From assembly GCF_027563465.1 (NCBI RefSeq), contig NZ_JAPFQA010000007.1, forward strand, positions 62,001-126,000: 64,000 nt of DNA, read 5' to 3'. Position numbers and translations under genes: made by a program. Position 1 is the stretch's first letter, and each line of letters begins with the position of its first letter. The notes under the pieces are model-generated. The model did no database searches. It was not told the origin of the DNA and saw only the letters and a program-made list of their open reading frames with translations. This document shows positions 49,157-60,237 of this stretch, piece after piece. This DNA comes from Mesorhizobium qingshengii (GTDB lineage Bacteria; Pseudomonadota; Alphaproteobacteria; Rhizobiales; Rhizobiaceae).

Positions 49157-49220
49157 GCATGATCCCGAAAAGTGGCAATCGGTTTTCGGAAAAAATCCGG
49201 CTCATGTTCCAGAACATGAG
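49157..49220. repeat. Dispersed repeat plus perfect hairpin at the cobV start
   Basis: The stretch from 49157 reads GCATGATCCCGAAAAGTGG, then a CGGTTTTCGGAAAA block: the same core as the repeats at 4901 and 54985. It runs directly into CTCATGTTCCAGAACATGAG at 49201-49220, a 9-bp perfect hairpin with a CA loop. It holds three possible start codons for cobV. Confidence 0.7.
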
Positions 49221-49977
49221 CCTTTCGCCCAGGCATATCCTCGATGATATCGCGCTCTGCCTGGTCTTCTTCACCCGCCTGCCGTTGCCCGTCTTCGATT
49301 TTCGCGGCCGCAGCCTTGCCGCCGCGATCTGGGCCGCACCGGTCGCTGGCCTCGCCATCGGGCTGATCGGCGCGATCGTCTATGCCACGGCGGAGAGGTT
49401 TGGCCTTGCCATGGGCCCGGCGGCCGCCCTTGCCCTTGCGGCAACTCTGCTCACCACCGGCTGCCTGCATGAAGACGGTCTTTCCGATGTCGCGGACGGT
49501 TTCGGCGGCGGCAACTCGCGCGGCCGCAAACTCGAGATCATGCGCGACAGCCGCATCGGCGCCTATGGTGCCGCGGCGCTGGCCCTGTCGCTGCTGATCC
49601 GCTGGAGCGCGCTTTCGGAATTCGTCGACCCCACACAGGCGCTGTTCGCCCTCGTGGCCGCACACGCGGCCTCGCGCGGCGTGCTAGGCGCCTTCATGCA
49701 TCTCTTGCCCCCCGCGCGGTCCGAAGGCCTCTCTGCCGGCGCCGGCGCCGTCTCTGCTGAAACCGCTATCGCTGGCGCTGTGCTCGGTGCGATCCCGCTC
49801 CTCCTGCTGGGGCTCGGTGGTGCGGTTTTCGCGCTCATCCTGCTTGGCCTGCTGTTTGCCGCCTTCCGCGCCCTTTGCCTCACCCAGATCGGCGGCCAGA
49901 CCGGCGACACGATCGGCGCCTTGCAGCAGGTGAGCGAAATCGCCGTGCTGCTCGTCGCTTCCGTAGCCCTTTCTTGA
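49159..49977 (+). CDS. cobV: Adenosylcobinamide-GDP ribazoletransferase (cobalamin synthase)
   Basis: This membrane enzyme joins adenosylcobinamide-GDP and alpha-ribazole. From the ATG at 49159 it has 272 residues. The family begins at SPRHILDDIALCLVFFTRLP; the central motif CLHEDGLSDVADGFGGGNSR and the following KLEIMRDSRIGAYGAAALAL bind metal and substrate, and five or six helices follow. The first ~15 residues (IPKSGNRFSEKIRLMFQN) are simply the translation of a palindromic repeat, so the true start may be an ATG at 49204 or 49216; none has a strong ribosome site. Also called cobS in other naming schemes. Confidence 0.9.
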   Translation: MIPKSGNRFSEKIRLMFQNMSLSPRHILDDIALCLVFFTRLPLPVFDFRGRSLAAAIWAAPVAGLAIGLIGAIVYATAERFGLAMGPAAALALAATLLTTGCLHEDGLSDVADGFGGGNSRGRKLEIMRDSRIGAYGAAALALSLLIRWSALSEFVDPTQALFALVAAHAASRGVLGAFMHLLPPARSEGLSAGAGAVSAETAIAGAVLGAIPLLLLGLGGAVFALILLGLLFAAFRALCLTQIGGQTGDTIGALQQVSEIAVLLVASVALS

Positions 49978-50016
49978 TTCCCTTTGTCCTGATTCCCTTT
50001 CGGAGACTTTGCCCCC

Positions 50017-51027
50017 ATGCCCTTCAAATCACTCGATGAACTGCGCGCCGCCTGCCTCGACCTGCCCGCCGGCAGCGATGCCGCCGCCAATGCGGTCGCT
50101 CGCCGCCAGGACACGCTGACCAAGCCGCAAGGCAGCCTCGGCCGGCTGGAAACAATCGCCGCATGGCTGGCGCGCTGGCAGGGCCGCGATATGCCCAGGC
50201 TCGACCGGGTGAAGGTCTTCGTCTTCGCCGGCAACCATGGCGTCACCGCGCAAGGCGTATCGGCCTATCCTTCGGAAGTCACCGTGCAGATGGTGGCGAA
50301 TTTCGCCGGTGGCGGCGCCGCCATCAACCAGCTTGCCCGCATCGCCGGCGCCGAACTCGACGTCATCCCGCTCGACCTCGATCATCCCACGGGCGACTTC
50401 ACGCAAGTGCCGGCAATGGATGACAGCGCCTTTCTTGCCGCCGTCTCGGCTGGCTACGACGCGGTGACCAAGGAGCTCGACCTCATCTGCTTCGGCGAGA
50501 TGGGCATCGGCAACACCACGCCGGCGGCTGCCATTTCAGCCGCCCTGTTCGGCGGCGGTGCGGAAAAATGGACCGGGCGCGGCACCGGGGTCGATGACGC
50601 CGGCCTGAGGCGCAAGGTGGTCGCCATCGAGGCCGGCCTGAAGCGCCACGCCGCCGCCCTTGCCGATCCGCTGGGCGTTGCTGCGGCACTCGGCGGACGC
50701 GAACTCGCCGCCATCTTCGGCGCCACCCTCGCAGCCCGCCATCTGGGCGTGCCAGTTCTGCTAGACGGCTTCGTCTGCACCGCCGCCGCCGCGCCGCTGG
50801 CCAGGCTGCACCCGGCCGGCCTCGCCCACACGATCGCTGCCCACGTCTCGGCCGAATCGGGTCATCGCGGCTTGCTCGAAGCCCTCGGCCTGCCGCCGCT
50901 GCTCGATCTCGGCATGCGGCTCGGCGAAGGCTCCGGCGCCTGCCTCGCCGTCAACATCGTCCGCTCGGCGCTGGAGTGCCATGCCCGTATGGCAAGTTTT
51001 GCCGAGGCTGGCGTTTCGGAGAAGTAA
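50017..51027 (+). CDS. cobT: Nicotinate-nucleotide-dimethylbenzimidazole phosphoribosyltransferase
   Basis: This 336-residue enzyme makes alpha-ribazole-5'-phosphate for the lower ligand of B12. Motifs are LTKPQGSLGRLETIAAWLAR, VFAGNHGVTAQGVSAYPSEV, ICFGEMGIGNTTPAAAISAA and LLDLGMRLGEGSGACLAVNI with the catalytic Glu. Use of dimethylbenzimidazole fits an aerobe; the DMB synthase (BluB) is not in the window. It lies 39 bp after cobV and probably ends the riboswitch-controlled operon. No terminator is visible after it. Confidence 0.95.
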   Translation: MPFKSLDELRAACLDLPAGSDAAANAVARRQDTLTKPQGSLGRLETIAAWLARWQGRDMPRLDRVKVFVFAGNHGVTAQGVSAYPSEVTVQMVANFAGGGAAINQLARIAGAELDVIPLDLDHPTGDFTQVPAMDDSAFLAAVSAGYDAVTKELDLICFGEMGIGNTTPAAAISAALFGGGAEKWTGRGTGVDDAGLRRKVVAIEAGLKRHAAALADPLGVAAALGGRELAAIFGATLAARHLGVPVLLDGFVCTAAAAPLARLHPAGLAHTIAAHVSAESGHRGLLEALGLPPLLDLGMRLGEGSGACLAVNIVRSALECHARMASFAEAGVSEK

Positions 51028-51274
51028 CGAGACAGCCCATCGGCATGGCCTGCCCTTCAGTCAAATCTCCGGTTCTGGTAACTGGCTCCTGAGATCGTCT
51101 GATTTGACGACGAGGCTGATCCATGGACATGGACCAGCCAAACGAAGCGCCGCGACAATCAGCAAGAATTGTTCATGATTTGTGATTTACTTCACATATC
51201 AAATACAACAACCATGCCAATTACATTGAGTCACTATTTTTATCATGGAAATAGTAATAAAGAAGGAGGAAGAC
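51028..51274. other. AT-rich intergenic region before the orphan gene
   Basis: The second half (about 51165-51270) is strikingly A/T-rich for this window, with runs such as ACTATTTTTATC. TCAAATC near 51060 and GATTTGA near 51109 form a distant inverted repeat, and CCATGGACATGG lies nearby. I see no gene, terminator or clear promoter. The base change suggests that it arrived with the orphan gene that follows. Confidence 0.45.
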
Positions 51275-51607
51275 ATGGCTCGCTCAATTCGAATCCTCTA
51301 CAGGGGTCAACATGGTACAATTCGCAAGAATTTCAATTGGGATCCAATCAATCTGGACTCCACGGTAATCATAACAGCTGCGGAATTTACACCTGCCTTC
51401 GGTGGCCTTGGCGGCGGACCCAAGACACTCGGGCGCCCTAACCTTGGCCTGGCCAATGTCTACGTGACCAATGTTGGGCCCCACGGCCGAGCTGGCGTTG
51501 AAGCAGGGGGCGTTGAATTCCTTCTTCACGTCGACTGGAACAGCCCGCTGGACATAGTTGTAACCATCACCGTTTTGGATGACATCGAACAATTCGTCCA
51601 AGCGTAG
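51275..51607 (+). CDS. Orphan hypothetical protein in an AT-rich island
   Basis: This 110-residue protein has an excellent ribosome site, AAGGAGGA, four bases before the ATG at 51275, which makes translation likely. I do not recognise a family. It starts MARSIRILYRGQHGTIRKNF and is rich in Val/Gly/Asn, with predicted beta strands (STVIITAAEF, LANVYVTNVG, LDIVVTITVLD); it has no signal peptide, no membrane helix and no cysteines, so it may be a small beta-rich cytoplasmic or structural protein. Codon use and base content are less GC-rich than its neighbours, pointing to transfer from elsewhere. The opposite-strand frame over the same bases lacks a ribosome site. Confidence 0.68.
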   Translation: MARSIRILYRGQHGTIRKNFNWDPINLDSTVIITAAEFTPAFGGLGGGPKTLGRPNLGLANVYVTNVGPHGRAGVEAGGVEFLLHVDWNSPLDIVVTITVLDDIEQFVQA

Positions 51608-51787
51608 CGGACATCACTGTCACTTGGTGTAGCGTTGGCAGCAGCGGTCTGATCCGGCATTCGCCAGTTGGGCTTGGCGCTAAGAGAAGCGGCCCAATTG
51701 GCGATCGCTCCGCCTCGTAGCCCCTAGCGGCTCATTTCGCCGCGAAGGCTCGCCGCACACGAGAAAAGGAAAATATCAGCGGAAAAA

Positions 51788-51863
<76 letters not shown>

Positions 51864-51969
51864 ACTCGGCCGGCAGAAACCGGCGTTGGCGGGCATATAG
51901 CCGCCACCATCGGTCCTGTCCAGCCCTGCCGGAATCATTTCCCGACAAATCGACAAACCCCGCTTGCGA

Positions 51970-52878
51970 TCAGACGAACAGCTTGCCTTCCGCCACCTTG
52001 ACCGCGTTGCCGCCAATGCGCGCCGAGGCCAGTTTTCCGCCTTCGACATTCAGTTCGAGGCGGATGCGCGACGGCCGGCCCATCTCCAGCCCCTGCTCGA
52101 TCCACAGCTGCGAAATGCCGTCGGTCGGGCCATCGAAATGCATGATGGCGCCGGCAAAGGCGGCAGCCGCCGAGCCGGTCGCCGGGTCCTCATAGGAAGG
52201 CGTGCCCGGCACGATCATGCGCACATGGAATGCGCTTTCGTGGTTCACCGTCTCGCGGCAATAGACATAGGGGCTGGCGAAGGCCCAGTCGCTCTTGCGC
52301 GGCGCCAGTTCCGACCAGGCCTGGTTGTCCAGCCGAATGCGGCCCGCCGCCTCGAGATTGGCAACCGGGATGGTCACATAGGGCACGCCCGCCGACCAGA
52401 ACGCGACGCGGTGATTCTCGAAGCCGATTTCGTGCGGCGCCAGGCCAAGGGCCGCGCCAATCGCCTGCGGATCGGCCTCGAGCTTCAACGGCTCCGGCAA
52501 TTTGGCCAGATCGAACTCGGCGAAGGTGGCGCCATCGTGCTTGCTGACGGCACAGCGCACCGGGCCAATGTTCTCCTCCAATACGAAGATGCCGGCGCCG
52601 CCCTCTTCGGCCAGTTCGGCCAATGCGATCGCCGATCCGACGGTCGGATGGCCGGCGAACGGCATTTCATAGTCGGGCGTGAAGATGCGGATGCGGTTTT
52701 TATGCTTGGGATTGTCCGGTGGCAGCACGAAGACGGATTCGGACAGGTTGAATTCGCGCGCGATTGCCTGCATGGCGCGCGTGTCCAGGCCTTTGCAATC
52801 CAGCACGACGGCCAGCGGATTGCCTGCCAGCCGCTCGGTCGTAAACACATCGTAAAGCAAGTAGTTTCGGGTTTTCAT
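51970..52878 (-). CDS. PhzF-family isomerase/epimerase
   Basis: This 302-residue protein has the two-domain PhzF fold. Signatures: YDVFTTERLAGNPLAVVLD, the catalytic Glu in REFNLSESVFVLPP, FTPDYEMPFAGHPTVGSAIA (active-site loop), and DPATGSAAAAFAGAI near the C-terminus. Members isomerise small molecules (for instance in phenazine synthesis) but no partner genes lie here, so the substrate is unknown. The ATG at 52878 follows GCAGGA at a good distance; an upstream frame extension exists but lacks similarity. It is divergent from the MacA-type gene. Confidence 0.88.
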   Translation of the reverse strand: MKTRNYLLYDVFTTERLAGNPLAVVLDCKGLDTRAMQAIAREFNLSESVFVLPPDNPKHKNRIRIFTPDYEMPFAGHPTVGSAIALAELAEEGGAGIFVLEENIGPVRCAVSKHDGATFAEFDLAKLPEPLKLEADPQAIGAALGLAPHEIGFENHRVAFWSAGVPYVTIPVANLEAAGRIRLDNQAWSELAPRKSDWAFASPYVYCRETVNHESAFHVRMIVPGTPSYEDPATGSAAAAFAGAIMHFDGPTDGISQLWIEQGLEMGRPSRIRLELNVEGGKLASARIGGNAVKVAEGKLFV

Positions 52879-52979
52879 TCCTGCCTCAATCCAAACATGG
52901 GCGAAATTTAATTTGATATTCGAACCAGTAAGCCTGATCTGTGCACAGATAGGGACACTGCGCATTATAGGGGTCCGGC

Positions 52980-54269
52980 GTGGACCAGATTGTCAATCTG
53001 CCAAAGACGGAATCGGATTCCGCCATCGAGACCGCGCTCGGACTTGACAGACAAGGTTTGCGCAAGTCGCGCCGGCGTGGCTGGCTCTATGCGCTACTGG
53101 TGCTGATCGTGCTCGCCGCCGGCCTCGGCGTCTATCAGTGGTATGCTGGCTCGCCCACCAGGATCGACTACACCACAGTGCCGGCCGCCAAGGCCGACCT
53201 CACTGTCCAGGTGTCCGCGACAGGCACGCTGCAGCCCCTCACCCAGGTCGATATTTCCAGCCAGCTCTCGGGCATTATCCGTTCGGTATCCGTCGAGGAG
53301 AACCAGCAGGTCAGGAAGGGCGATGTGCTGGCCGCACTCGACACCACCAAGCTGCAGGTCCAGATCGAGCGGGCGCAGGCGTCCGCCAAGGCGGCGGCCG
53401 CCAATGTCGAGGACGCCACGGTAACGCTTGCCGAGAACGAAAGCGCGCTTGTCCGCGCGGCGGCATTGACCAGGCGCGGCATGGCGACCGACCAGTCGCT
53501 CGAAGCGGCGACCGCGACGCGCGACCGTTCCAAGGCGGCCCTCGACAGCGCCTGGGCCAATCTCGCCATCGCCAATGCCGATCTGAAATCGCAGCAGACC
53601 GACCTCGCCAACAGCACCATCTATGCGCCGATCGACGGCATCGTGCTGACGCGCTCGGTCGACCCCGGCCAGACGGTCGCGTCGTCGCTGCAGGCGCCGG
53701 TGCTGTTCATCATCGCCGCCGACCTGAGGAACATGGAACTGGTGGCGGCGATCGACGAGGCCGACATCGGCGCGGTGAAGACCGGCCAGCATGCCCGCTT
53801 CACCGTCGACGCCTTCCCGGAGCGGCCGTTCGATGCCGAGATCCGCGACATCTCCTATGCCTCGGTCACCACCGATGGCGTCGTCACCTACAACGCGCGG
53901 CTCGAGGTCGACAACAACGAGCTGTTGTTGCGGCCCGGCATGACCGCGACCGTTTCGGTCGTCACCCGGCAGGCCAAGGGTGTGCTCACCGTCCCGGCCA
54001 CCGCCTTCCGCTACCGGCCCGCGGCGCCTGTCGCCCGCGCGTGGAGCCTGAGCGACCTGTTCACCGGCCGCATGGGTCGTCCAGGCGGCAATCGCCAGCG
54101 CCAAGTCGCGCCGCCCACCGACGGCTCGCGCACGCTCTACGTGCTGGAGAACGGTCGGCCCCGTCCGGTCAACGTCAAGATCGGCTCGACCGACGGCGAA
54201 CTGACCGAGATCACCTCGGGCCTGGAGGAAGGCGCTCAGGTCATCACCGCGTCGCAGCAGCGGAGCTGA
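52980..54269 (+). CDS. macA: MacA-like periplasmic adaptor of an ABC exporter
   Basis: This 429-residue membrane-fusion protein starts from a GTG at 52980. A basic N-terminal stretch (RKSRRRGWLYALLVLIVLAA, residues ~24-43) supplies one membrane anchor. The HlyD-type barrel and lipoyl segments follow: LTVQVSATGTLQPLTQVDIS, a long coiled-coil hairpin (about residues 120-190) and IYAPIDGIVLTRSVDPGQTV, the typical second half of the lipoyl domain. It should connect the MacB-type ATPase/permease to an outer-membrane channel (TolC-type, not encoded here). The stop is 4 bp before the ATPase gene. Confidence 0.87.
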   Translation: MDQIVNLPKTESDSAIETALGLDRQGLRKSRRRGWLYALLVLIVLAAGLGVYQWYAGSPTRIDYTTVPAAKADLTVQVSATGTLQPLTQVDISSQLSGIIRSVSVEENQQVRKGDVLAALDTTKLQVQIERAQASAKAAAANVEDATVTLAENESALVRAAALTRRGMATDQSLEAATATRDRSKAALDSAWANLAIANADLKSQQTDLANSTIYAPIDGIVLTRSVDPGQTVASSLQAPVLFIIAADLRNMELVAAIDEADIGAVKTGQHARFTVDAFPERPFDAEIRDISYASVTTDGVVTYNARLEVDNNELLLRPGMTATVSVVTRQAKGVLTVPATAFRYRPAAPVARAWSLSDLFTGRMGRPGGNRQRQVAPPTDGSRTLYVLENGRPRPVNVKIGSTDGELTEITSGLEEGAQVITASQQRS

Positions 54270-54273
54270 GGCC

Positions 54274-54987
54274 GTGGCTTCGGGCGCGCACCTCATCACC
54301 TTCGACAAGGTCTGGAAGAGTTATGGTCAGGGCGAGGCTCGGATCCATGCGCTGGCCGGCGTCGACCTTGCCATAAGGCGTGGCGAATTCGTCGCCATCA
54401 TGGGCCCGTCCGGCTCCGGCAAGTCGACGGCAATGAACATCATCGGCTGCCTCGACACGCCGACGGCCGGAACCTACTCCTTCATGGGCATCGATGCCGG
54501 CCGGCTCGACCGCAACCGCCGCGCAATGCTGCGCAACCTCTATGTCGGTTTCGTCTTCCAGGGCTACAATCTGCTGGCCCGCACCACCGCCGCGGAGAAT
54601 GTCGAGCTGCCGCTGATCTATCGTGGCGTGGCCAGCCGCGAGCGCCGCGACCTCGCCATGCAGGCGCTGGCCCAGGTCGGCCTTGTCGGCCGCGAGCACC
54701 ATACGCCAGCCGAGTTGTCCGGCGGCCAGCAGCAGCGCGTGGCGATCGCACGCGCCATCGTCACAAGACCGACGCTGCTCGTCGCCGACGAGCCGACCGG
54801 CAATCTCGACACCGCCCGCACCCATGAAATCATGGAACTGCTGACGAAGCTGAACGAGGAGCTAGGCCTGACCATCACCATGGTCACCCACGAGGCCGAT
54901 GTCGCCGAATATGCCAAGCGCACCATCCGCTTCGTCGACGGCCGCGTCGCCTCGGACACCGCGAAGCTGGAAGTGGCCCAGCCATGA
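54274..54987 (+). CDS. macB: MacB-type ABC transporter ATPase subunit
   Basis: This 237-residue ATPase starts from a GTG with the previous stop 2 bp upstream. Walker A is GPSGSGKST, the Q-loop FVFQGYNLLARTTAAENVEL, the signature [14 protein letters not shown], Walker [13 protein letters not shown], with the typical MacB/LolD-like TITMVTHEADVAEYAKRTIR ending. It is a separate polypeptide, not fused to the permease as in E. coli MacB. Its substrate (macrolide, peptide, toxin or lipoprotein) is unknown. A repeat covers the 94-bp gap to the permease. Confidence 0.88.
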   Translation: MASGAHLITFDKVWKSYGQGEARIHALAGVDLAIRRGEFVAIMGPSGSGKSTAMNIIGCLDTPTAGTYSFMGIDAGRLDRNRRAMLRNLYVGFVFQGYNLLARTTAAENVELPLIYRGVASRERRDLAMQALAQVGLVGREHHTPAELSGGQQQRVAIARAIVTRPTLLVADEPTGNLDTARTHEIMELLTKLNEELGLTITMVTHEADVAEYAKRTIRFVDGRVASDTAKLEVAQP

Positions 54988-55078
54988 CCCCGAAAAGTGG
55001 ACTCCGGTCTTCGGAGAAGATCATGGCCAAACCGGAAAATAGAGCCCCATCCCGGTTCTATCGGGATGGAGGGCTCTG
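54985..55078. repeat. Repeat and strong hairpin between the ATPase and permease genes
   Basis: CATGACCCCGAAAAGTGG opens a copy of the dispersed repeat and GATCATG closes it. It is followed by a second hairpin: AGAGCC..CATCCCG pairs with CGGGATG..GGGCTCT around GTTCTAT at about 55042-55078. Together they fill the only large gap in this three-gene operon. Confidence 0.7.
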
Positions 55079-55081
55079 ACC

Positions 55082-56299
<1,218 letters not shown>

Positions 56300-56424
56300 G
56301 ACAGGCCCTGCATCCGGCACCCGATCTGATTTTGCACAACTTTTGACGTTTCCGCCCTGCCTCCACTGTCGCGCTGCGGTTTCGCGGTGTCAGGGCAAGG
56401 CATCTCCGATCGAGGAATGGCGTG

Positions 56425-56514
56425 ATGACGCGACTGATCCTGGTGATGGGGATCATCGAAGCTGTCCTTGCCCGCAACGATCGCAAGGCGGCGCAGAACA
56501 AGGCGCGCCGCTAA
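56425..56514 (+). CDS. Possible 29-residue peptide gene
   Basis: A short frame from ATG 56425 to TAA 56512 encodes MTRLILVMGIIEAVLARNDR followed by a basic tail ending NKARR. A GAGGAAT element lies 7-8 bases upstream. The first half is hydrophobic, the second basic, as in small membrane-associated peptides. The end overlaps the Nudix gene tail by a few bases on the other strand. Nothing else supports it, so it stays tentative. Confidence 0.35.
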   Translation: MTRLILVMGIIEAVLARNDRKAAQNKARR

Positions 56515-57227
56515 CCCTTGCCCGCGAAATGCCACTCGATCAGCGGCTTCATGTGCGCCGACAGCCCGTCCGGCAGGTCGGCGGCATGGCGGATGATCAC
56601 CGGCCCCTCGATCTCCGGATCGGTCTCGGCCGCGACAAAGGCCGAGATACGCCGGGCGATCTCGTCGGCTGGCGCCGGCTCATGATAGCGGCGGAAGATC
56701 ACCGTGCCGCTGTTCGTCGACAAAGCGTGATAGCGATGGCCGCGTTCAGCAATCGACAGGTCCAGGCCGGTCTCTTCGCGCACTTCACGGATCATGTTGA
56801 AATCGACATCGACCAGCCCATCGCGGAAATCGATCGGCTCGAACGAGCCGGCGGCGAAGTAGACGCGACCGGCATTGACCGTGTGGGGCCCCATGCGGAT
56901 CGCCACCAGCGCGTTGTCGCCGGCCACCAGCATGGCATGGGCATAGGCATGCTCGGCGCCCGAATTCTCGCGCCGCTTACGCCATAGCATGAACGTGGAG
57001 TAGTTGACCGCGTGGCAGCGCCCGACGAGGCTATTGTCGCGCCAGGCGAGTTGCGACAGCAGCACCACCGTGCCGTCGAACAGCGCCGGATTGGCTGATA
57101 TCTCGCGCTGCCAGTTCTCGGCGATCGCCTCGGCGTTATCCAGCGCGAAGGGGTGCGGGCCAGGATCGAGCCGGACGTCGACGGCGTCGACCGGCAGGAT
57201 GACATTGCGCGGCAGATCGAAGCGCAT
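56511..57227 (-). CDS. Nudix hydrolase-domain protein
   Basis: This 238-residue protein holds a Nudix-like core: [12 protein letters not shown] gives the catalytic helix R-E-x2-E-E-x-G, preceded by [20 protein letters not shown], but the first acidic residue of the box is not at its canonical place, so activity or substrate may differ from MutT. The ATG at 57227 begins a natural-looking sequence ([20 protein letters not shown]). It is followed at once, in the same operon, by the EEP-family gene (7 bp apart), which may act on related phosphorylated molecules. Substrate unknown. Confidence 0.72.
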   Translation of the reverse strand: MRFDLPRNVILPVDAVDVRLDPGPHPFALDNAEAIAENWQREISANPALFDGTVVLLSQLAWRDNSLVGRCHAVNYSTFMLWRKRRENSGAEHAYAHAMLVAGDNALVAIRMGPHTVNAGRVYFAAGSFEPIDFRDGLVDVDFNMIREVREETGLDLSIAERGHRYHALSTNSGTVIFRRYHEPAPADEIARRISAFVAAETDPEIEGPVIIRHAADLPDGLSAHMKPLIEWHFAGKG

Positions 57228-57234
57228 GAGCGTG

Positions 57235-58347
57235 TCAAGCCATGTCCAGGGTGATCGCCACCGGGCAGTGGTCGGATGCCTTCGGCCGGTCCCAGCCGGC
57301 GCGCGGAAAGCGCTCCACCTCCTGGCCCGGCGGAAAGATGGTGCGCCAGGGCTGGCCGTTGCGAATGATGTCGGGAATGGCCGTGGCGTTTTTCTCCGCC
57401 AGCCCCTTGGAGAGCAGGATGTAGTCGAGTTGGCACAGGTGCCGCTCTTCCGGTCCACGCGTGTGGTAGAAGCTCCAGCGGTTCATTTCCGGCCGCCGCT
57501 CGACGACGTTCTCGCAGAAGCCACCGGCCGTCAGCACGTTGATGCAGGACTGGTTTTCATCGACCACCTCGAAGCGGTAGCCGTCGACGGCATCGCCGGC
57601 GATCTTCACGCGCTGCCGATAATCGTTCATGTCGCCGCAGATCGCCCAGCTTTTGTCGGCTGCATGATCCTTGCCGAAGCGCTCCTCGATGATGCGGCGC
57701 ACCGCTTGCGCCTCGGCGATGCGCAGCGGCATCGTCGCCTCGCGTCCGTCGAGCCCGTTGCGCGGCGAGCCCATCGATTTGAAATGCACGAGATAGAGCG
57801 TCAGCGGCACGCCGCCGACAGTCACATCGATTTCCAGGCAGTCGCGGCGGAAGATGCGCTCATTGGCTTGATTGCCAAGAGCTTCCAGCTCCGGCGTATG
57901 CAGGCCGAACTGCTCGAAGGTGACATAGGCGTGGCTGGTCATGCGCACGAATTCGATCGGCTGGCCCCGCGCGGTCTCGGCGCGCATCATCACGGCCACA
58001 TCGATGCCACGCGAATCGTTGCCGGCAGTGGTGTATTTCTGCCGGTAACCCTCCCCCACCATCTTGAACAGATAGCCGTATTCGAAGGCCTTCAGCGCCT
58101 CGATATTGTCGACCTCCTGCATGCAGATGATGTCGGCGCGGGTCGCCGCGATCGCCAGCGCCGTCAGCTGGCGCGTGTCGTCGGACTGCGCGATGGCGCG
58201 GGCCTGCTCCAGCATCTTGTATTCGGCTTCGCTCTGGATATCGAAAAGCGCCAGCGTGCGATCCTCGTTGAGCTGGTTGCGATACCCGGAAAAATCGAAC
58301 CTGCTCATCAGGTTCTCGACATTGAAGGTGGCGAGGCGCAGCGACAT
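57235..58347 (-). CDS. Endonuclease/exonuclease/phosphatase-fold protein
   Basis: This 370-residue EEP-superfamily protein has all the metal/phosphate motifs: [14 protein letters not shown] (Asn), [20 protein letters not shown] (Glu), [32 protein letters not shown] (Asp, Asn) and [14 protein letters not shown] (Asp-His). It should be a Mg2+-dependent phosphodiesterase acting on nucleic acid or a sugar/lipid phosphate. There is no signal peptide. The ATG at 58347 starts at the first motif. It is the first gene of a pair with the Nudix gene. Confidence 0.85.
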   Translation of the reverse strand: MSLRLATFNVENLMSRFDFSGYRNQLNEDRTLALFDIQSEAEYKMLEQARAIAQSDDTRQLTALAIAATRADIICMQEVDNIEALKAFEYGYLFKMVGEGYRQKYTTAGNDSRGIDVAVMMRAETARGQPIEFVRMTSHAYVTFEQFGLHTPELEALGNQANERIFRRDCLEIDVTVGGVPLTLYLVHFKSMGSPRNGLDGREATMPLRIAEAQAVRRIIEERFGKDHAADKSWAICGDMNDYRQRVKIAGDAVDGYRFEVVDENQSCINVLTAGGFCENVVERRPEMNRWSFYHTRGPEERHLCQLDYILLSKGLAEKNATAIPDIIRNGQPWRTIFPPGQEVERFPRAGWDRPKASDHCPVAITLDMA

Positions 58348-58536
58348 GTCCTGACCTTTGCCCACAAGCGCGGGAGAAAACAAGGTCGCAGGACCACCTG
58401 TCGATATCGATTGGTCCTGACGGCGCACGCGCCATGGTTGACGGAACCTTTCCGTTCATCCGCCGTTCAGACGCAAAGGTCCACATTGGCCCCATTCCCA
58501 AGGTTGGCGTGGGGCCTGTATCTCTTGGAGAGTGCA

Positions 58537-59100
58537 ATGAATTCGCTCTTTTCTTCCTCGGTCAAATCCGGGCTGATAGCGCTCGGCATCCTCTCGGGCA
58601 TCACGGCACCGTCGGCGGCCGGCCCGATCCTGCAGCCGGACCTGTCGATTCCCACAAGCACGGCGGCGCCGACGATCACGCCAGTCCGCGACAGTTGGGC
58701 GGGCGGCAATGACCGCCAGCTCTACAACGAGAATTGGAGATGGCGCCGGTCGGGCCATTGGAATGGAAACCGGCACTGGAACGGTGGAAACTGGAACGGC
58801 GGAAACTGGAACGGTGGAGGCAACTGGCGTTGGCGTCACCGCCACTATCACGACCGCTACTATGATGATGGTGCGGACGCCGCGATCCTGGGCCTTGGCC
58901 TCGGGCTTGGCCTTGGCAGCATGTACAACAACTACGATTACTACGACGCGCCGCCGCCGCGCCGCTACTACCGCGCGGGCCGGCTTTCGAGCGCCCATGT
59001 CCAGTGGTGCTACAACCGCTACCGCTCGTATCGCGCCTGGGACAACACGTTCCAGCCTTACAACGGCCCGCGCCAGCAATGCTGGTCGCCCTATAGCTGA
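58537..59100 (+). CDS. BA14K family protein (lectin-like, exported)
   Basis: This 187-residue protein begins with a signal peptide ([20 protein letters not shown]). The middle is low-complexity Trp/Asn/Gly/His-rich text ([20 protein letters not shown], then [15 protein letters not shown]), then a glycine-rich membrane-like segment ([15 protein letters not shown]) and the C-terminal BA14K motif [20 protein letters not shown] with a final cysteine. BA14K proteins of Brucella relatives are immunoreactive and lectin-like. The ATG at 58537 has GGAG upstream. A bidirectional terminator follows it. Confidence 0.85.
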   Translation: MNSLFSSSVKSGLIALGILSGITAPSAAGPILQPDLSIPTSTAAPTITPVRDSWAGGNDRQLYNENWRWRRSGHWNGNRHWNGGNWNGGNWNGGGNWRWRHRHYHDRYYDDGADAAILGLGLGLGLGSMYNNYDYYDAPPPRRYYRAGRLSSAHVQWCYNRYRSYRAWDNTFQPYNGPRQQCWSPYS

Positions 59101-59125
59101 GCTATCCCGTAGCTGAGACACAATG

Positions 59126-59154
59126 AAAAAACGGCGCCACGTGGCGCCGTTTTT
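59126..59154. terminator. Bidirectional intrinsic terminator
   Basis: A perfect stem ACGGCGCCAC/GTGGCGCCGT is flanked by AAAAA on the left and TTTT on the right, so it can end transcription from both sides: the BA14K gene on the plus strand and ilvC on the minus strand, whose stop is 46 bp away. Confidence 0.88.
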
Positions 59155-59199
59155 GATTCTGCTGTTCGAAGCTACTGGCTTCGAGCCTCTGGATTTCGG

Positions 59200-60237
<1,038 letters not shown>

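Noticed and set aside
51284..51601. 105-codon minus-strand frame opposite the orphan gene
   Set aside because: No ribosome site, while the plus-strand frame has AAGGAGGA at ideal spacing.
57004..58536. Upstream extension of the BA14K frame to 698 codons
   Set aside because: It is antisense to the EEP and Nudix genes; the signal peptide begins at 58537.
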